Origin: Ruminococcaceae bacterium UBA4958
GTDB taxonomy: Bacteria; Bacillota; Clostridia; Oscillospirales; Acutalibacteraceae
NCBI GenBank assembly: GCA_002397355.1
Contig: DHAI01000046.1
Coordinates: 25,355-34,347 of the forward strand
Length of the DNA: 8,993 bases
Reading direction: 5' to 3'
The notes under the pieces are model-generated. The model saw only the letters and a list, made by a program, of their open reading frames with translations, was not told the DNA's origin and searched no databases. Positions 5,716-8,993 of this stretch are shown here, piece by piece. Both the position numbers and the translations under genes were made by a program. Position 1 is the first letter of the stretch. Each line of letters starts with the position of its first letter.

Positions 5716-8166
5716 ATGAATGACAAACGTTCCGTAGAAAGAATTCAGGAGACGATCCGGGGGAATCTGGAGCATGTTTTCGGCGTGTCGCTGGAGAACG
5801 CCAGCGACGAGCAGTGCTATAAGGCGACGGCACTCGCGGTGCGCGACAGGCTTGAAAATTCGTACCGCGCTTTCGCCGACCGCGCGGCGAAAGATGGAAC
5901 GAAACAGATCTACTATCTCTGCATGGAATTCCTCGTCGGCCGGTCGCTGAAAAACAATCTTTACAACCTCGGGCTGGAAGACGATTTCCGCAAGGCGCTT
6001 GCCGGGATGGGCCTGAAGCTGGACACGCTGTACGAGGCGGAGCCGGACGCCGGCCTCGGAAACGGCGGCCTGGGGCGCCTTGCCGCGTGCTTTATGGATT
6101 CGCTGGCGACGCTGGGCTACCCGGCCACGGGATATTCACTGCGCTATGAGTACGGCATTTTCCGGCAGAAATTGGTGGACGGCTGGCAGACGGAGCTGCC
6201 CGACTTCTGGCTGCCCGGCGGGAAGATCTGGCTCCGCGGCGTTCCGGACAAGAGCGTGGAGGTCCACTTCAACGGCCGCATCGAGGAGAGCTGGAACAAC
6301 CAGTACCATGTGGTGAAGCACAGGGATTACACCAATGTGATCGCCGTGCCGTACGACATGTATATTTCCGGCTACGGCGGCAGAGGCGTCAGCCGCCTGC
6401 GCCTGTGGTCCGCCACGAGCGCCGACTTCAACATGAAGCTTTTCAACGACGGGGACTATATGCGCGCCATGGAGCAGAATGCGATGGCCGAGGTCATCAC
6501 GAAGGTCCTTTACCCGGACGACAATCACCTGGAGGGGAAGAGCCTCCGCCTTTCCCAGCAATATTTCCTGGTTTCCGCAACGGTCCAGGATATTATCCGC
6601 CGCCACCTTTTCAACCACAGCACGCTCGACAGCCTGCCGGACCTCGCGGCGATCCACCTGAACGATACGCACCCGGTCCTCGCCATCCCGGAAATGATGC
6701 GCGTGATGCTGGACGAGTGCGGTTACGGTTGGGAGAAGGCGTGGGAAATCGTGCAGAGCACGTTCGCCTATACCAACCACACCGTGATGCCGGAGGCGCT
6801 GGAGTGCTGGGGGGTGGATCTTTTCAAGTCCCGTTTGCCCCGCATCTACCAGATCGTGGAGGAGATCAACCGCCGTTTCTGCGCGCGGATGCACACGAAG
6901 GGCGTCGACGGCTACCAGATCGGCCGCATGGCCCCCTGGAACGACGGCTACGTCAAGATGGCGAACCTCGCCGTCGTGGGGAGCCACAGCGTGAACGGCG
7001 TTTCCCGGCTGCACAGCGAGATCCTGAAAGACCGCGTGTTCCACGACTTTTACACCGAAATGCCGGAGAAATTCACCAGCGTGACGAACGGCATCGCGCA
7101 CCGACGCTGGCTCTGCCAGGCGAATCCGGGGCTTTCGGCCCTCCTGCAAGAACTGATCGGCCCCGGTTTTGTCACGGACGCCTCCCAGCTGGAAAAGCTG
7201 GTCGGCTACCGGGACGATCCCGGCGTCCTGCACAGGCTCGCGCAGATCAAGCGGCAGAACAAGCTCCGCATTGCGGACTATGTGAAAAAGGCGAACGGCG
7301 TCGCCGTCGATCCCGATTCCATTTTCGACGTGCAGGTCAAGCGGCTGCACGAGTACAAGCGCCAGCATCTGAACGCGCTGCAGATCCTGATGGATTACCG
7401 GCGCCTGCGCGAGAACCCGGGGATGGATTTCATCCCGCGCACCTATATTTTCGGCGCAAAAGCCGCGCCGGGGTATTACTTTGCAAAGCAGATCATCCGT
7501 TTCATCGTCGACCTCGGCAAAACGATCAACGGCGATCCGCGCGTCAACGGGAAGATGCGAGTCGTCTATCTGGAGGATTACCGCGTCACGCTGGCGGAGC
7601 TGCTGATGCCGGCCGCCGACATCAGCGAGCAGATCTCGCTTGCCGGAACGGAAGCTTCCGGAACCAGCAACATGAAGCTGATGATCAACGGGGCCGTGAC
7701 GCTCGGCACGCTGGACGGCGCGAACGTGGAGATCCACGACGCGGTGGGCGACGGCAACATCATCCTCTTCGGCAAGACGGCCGAACAGGCCGCCCAGCTC
7801 CGGAGCAGCGGTTACCGCCCGCGGTCCTTCGCGGACGAGACGCCGGGGCTCGACGCGGCGCTCCGCGAGATGAGCGACGGCTTCTGCGGCGTCAGCTTCC
7901 GCGACATCGCGGACTCGCTGCTCGACAAGGATCCGTATATGGTGCTTGCCGATTACGCCTCTTACGAGCACGCGCGCAGAAGATCGTCGCGCTTGTATTC
8001 CGATCCCGTCGCGTGGCAGCGCATGTGCCTGGTGAACGTGGCGAAAGCCGGCCGTTTCGCGGCGGACCGCGCGATCCGGGAGTACGCCGGCGGCATCTGG
8101 CATGCGGAACCTGTTCCTTCGGCCCGGAAAGAGAGAAAAACCGCTGCGCCTGCTGCGGAAAAATAG
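5716..8166 (+). CDS. glgP: Glycogen/maltodextrin phosphorylase (GT35)
   Basis: This PLP-dependent enzyme removes terminal alpha-1,4 glucose units from glycogen or maltodextrin with phosphate, releasing glucose 1-phosphate in the cytoplasm. At 816 residues it has the family's full length. Visible motifs are GLGNGGLGRLAACF (113-126), HLNDTHP (314-320), NHTVMPEALE (354-363, with H355 matching the active-site histidine of muscle phosphorylase), VKRLHEYKRQ (541-550, with K542, R543 and K548 in the phosphate/PLP site) and EASGTSNMKLMINGA (646-660), in which K654 should carry PLP. Position 651 is Ser where many phosphorylases have Gly. After the family core the protein ends in a basic, alanine-rich tail of about 19 residues. 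It starts the rightward operon under its own promoter, and the next gene begins 18 nt later. Substrate preference, glycogen or maltodextrin, cannot be read from sequence alone. Confidence 0.97.
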   Translation: MNDKRSVERIQETIRGNLEHVFGVSLENASDEQCYKATALAVRDRLENSYRAFADRAAKDGTKQIYYLCMEFLVGRSLKNNLYNLGLEDDFRKALAGMGLKLDTLYEAEPDAGLGNGGLGRLAACFMDSLATLGYPATGYSLRYEYGIFRQKLVDGWQTELPDFWLPGGKIWLRGVPDKSVEVHFNGRIEESWNNQYHVVKHRDYTNVIAVPYDMYISGYGGRGVSRLRLWSATSADFNMKLFNDGDYMRAMEQNAMAEVITKVLYPDDNHLEGKSLRLSQQYFLVSATVQDIIRRHLFNHSTLDSLPDLAAIHLNDTHPVLAIPEMMRVMLDECGYGWEKAWEIVQSTFAYTNHTVMPEALECWGVDLFKSRLPRIYQIVEEINRRFCARMHTKGVDGYQIGRMAPWNDGYVKMANLAVVGSHSVNGVSRLHSEILKDRVFHDFYTEMPEKFTSVTNGIAHRRWLCQANPGLSALLQELIGPGFVTDASQLEKLVGYRDDPGVLHRLAQIKRQNKLRIADYVKKANGVAVDPDSIFDVQVKRLHEYKRQHLNALQILMDYRRLRENPGMDFIPRTYIFGAKAAPGYYFAKQIIRFIVDLGKTINGDPRVNGKMRVVYLEDYRVTLAELLMPAADISEQISLAGTEASGTSNMKLMINGAVTLGTLDGANVEIHDAVGDGNIILFGKTAEQAAQLRSSGYRPRSFADETPGLDAALREMSDGFCGVSFRDIADSLLDKDPYMVLADYASYEHARRRSSRLYSDPVAWQRMCLVNVAKAGRFAADRAIREYAGGIWHAEPVPSARKERKTAAPAAEK

Positions 8167-8184
8167 ACCGGAGGCGGTGCTTTC

Positions 8185-8993
8185 ATGTTCAACTCGCGCA
8201 ATCCCGCCTGCCGGTGCCCGACCGGCGCCGTGGCCGACGGGACGGCTGTCCATTTTAAAATCATGATGCCGCGCGACCTGCACTGCTCCGCCGCGCGCCT
8301 TGTGGTGACGGACGGCGCGTCCGGCGCGCGGCGGACGTTGGAAATGTTCTGGTGCGGCATGGGCGGCGATCAGCACGAGTTCTGGGAATGCCACTACGCG
8401 CCCCCGGAACCCGGCCTGTATTTTTACCGCTTTTCCGTCGATACCTGGCGCGGCACGCTCGCCGTCACGCGCGGCTGGGGCGGAGAAGGCGATCTGCGCG
8501 GGGACGGCGGCCAGTGGCAGCTCACGGTTTACGGCCGCGGCATGACTACGCCGGACTGGCTGCCCGGCGGCGTGATCTACCAGATTTTTCCCGACCGCTT
8601 TTTCCGCTCGGGACGGAAGAAGCGGGGAGTCCCTGCCGACCGGAAGCTGCACCGCGTCTGGGGCGAACAGCCGGACTGGGAGCCGGACGCCGCAGGAAAA
8701 ATCACGAACGGCGATTATTTCGGCGGCGACCTGCGCGGCATTGAGGAGAAGCTCGGCTATCTCAAGTCCCTGGGCGTCACCTGCCTGTACCTCAACCCGA
8801 TCTTCGAGGCGCACTCCAACCATCGGTACAACACGGCGGATTATGAGAAGATCGATCCGCTTCTCGGCGGGGAAGAGGATTTCCGCAGTCTCTGCGCGGC
8901 AGCCGCGAAGCTCGGCATTCGGGTGATCCTGGACGGCGTTTTCAACCACACGGGAAGCGACAGCGTCTATTTCAACCGGGAAGGGCGCTACCC
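8185..8993 (+). CDS. GH13 alpha-amylase/pullulanase-family glycosidase, 3' truncated by window
   Basis: The frame from ATG 8185 stays open to the window edge (269 complete codons). GGAGG at 8170-8174, 10 nt before the ATG, supports the start. An N-terminal beta-rich domain (about residues 1-115), probably Ig-like as in many GH13 enzymes, leads into the GH13 barrel: GGVIYQIFPDRF (128-139), NGDYFGGDLRGI (175-186), LYLNPIFEA (201-209), SNHRYNTADY (211-220) and conserved region I, LDGVFNHTG (249-257). The look is that of the amylopullulanase/neopullulanase side of the family, possibly subfamily GH13_39. The catalytic Asp and Glu residues lie beyond the edge, so activity cannot be judged. There is no signal peptide, so it is probably cytoplasmic and cuts alpha-1,4 or alpha-1,6 links in glucans that GlgP then phosphorolyses. 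Alternatives are an alpha-glucosidase or cyclomaltodextrinase. Confidence 0.92.
   Translation, partial: MFNSRNPACRCPTGAVADGTAVHFKIMMPRDLHCSAARLVVTDGASGARRTLEMFWCGMGGDQHEFWECHYAPPEPGLYFYRFSVDTWRGTLAVTRGWGGEGDLRGDGGQWQLTVYGRGMTTPDWLPGGVIYQIFPDRFFRSGRKKRGVPADRKLHRVWGEQPDWEPDAAGKITNGDYFGGDLRGIEEKLGYLKSLGVTCLYLNPIFEAHSNHRYNTADYEKIDPLLGGEEDFRSLCAAAAKLGIRVILDGVFNHTGSDSVYFNREGRY

Noticed and set aside
5505..5726. 73-codon minus-strand frame in the zapA-glgP intergenic region
   Set aside because: No binding site, no recognisable product, and it would lie across the glgP promoter, leader and start codon.
6136..8949. Very long open frame on the minus strand opposite glgP and the GH13 gene
   Set aside because: It is antisense to two unmistakable enzyme genes. 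Long open antisense frames are common in GC-rich coding DNA, and its product is arginine/alanine/histidine-rich with no recognisable domain.

Overview
The window looks like a chromosomal core segment from a GC-rich member of the Clostridia, probably an Oscillospirales/Ruminococcaceae-type Firmicute. The evidence is strong GGAGG-type ribosome binding sites, a DUF4321 protein next to Maf, a long U32 protein with a DUF3656 domain directly after ZapA, and GC-rich codon use with AT-rich intergenic promoters. The genus assignment is inference; no rRNA or other marker lies in the window. I found no insertion sequence, phage, CRISPR or tRNA/rRNA signature.

Region 1 (about 1-202) is non-coding and GC-rich. 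It holds a very strong hairpin (123-167) and a set of competing inverted repeats that run into the end of mreB. The hairpins are followed by T-rich DNA on the plus strand, so they probably end a plus-strand transcript from left of the window as well as the mreB message.

Region 2 (203-5291, minus strand) is a six-gene cluster read right to left: zapA, U32-family protein, dut (dUTPase), a DUF4321 small membrane protein, maf, and mreB. Genes overlap or sit 9-32 nt apart, except that a 108-nt gap with its own good promoter (TTGTGT-17-TATAAT) precedes mreB. The cluster joins cell division and shape (ZapA, MreB) with nucleotide-pool cleaning (dUTPase, Maf) and a probable RNA-hydroxylation type U32 enzyme.

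Region 3 (5292-5715) is an AT-rich divergent intergenic region. It contains a well-formed promoter for the rightward genes, with a 13-bp palindrome over its -10 box, and a leader that can fold just before, or onto, the glgP ribosome binding site.

Region 4 (5716-8993, plus strand) is a glycogen or maltodextrin breakdown operon: glgP (glycogen phosphorylase, complete), then 18 nt later a GH13 alpha-amylase/pullulanase-family gene that runs off the right edge. Neither has a signal peptide, so they probably act together on storage glucan in the cytoplasm.

No wholly new system is evident. The points most worth a second look are the palindrome at the glgP promoter, the competing stem-loops at the mreB 3' end, the long-tailed ZapA, the two cysteine sets of the U32 protein, and the uncharacterised DUF4321 protein.
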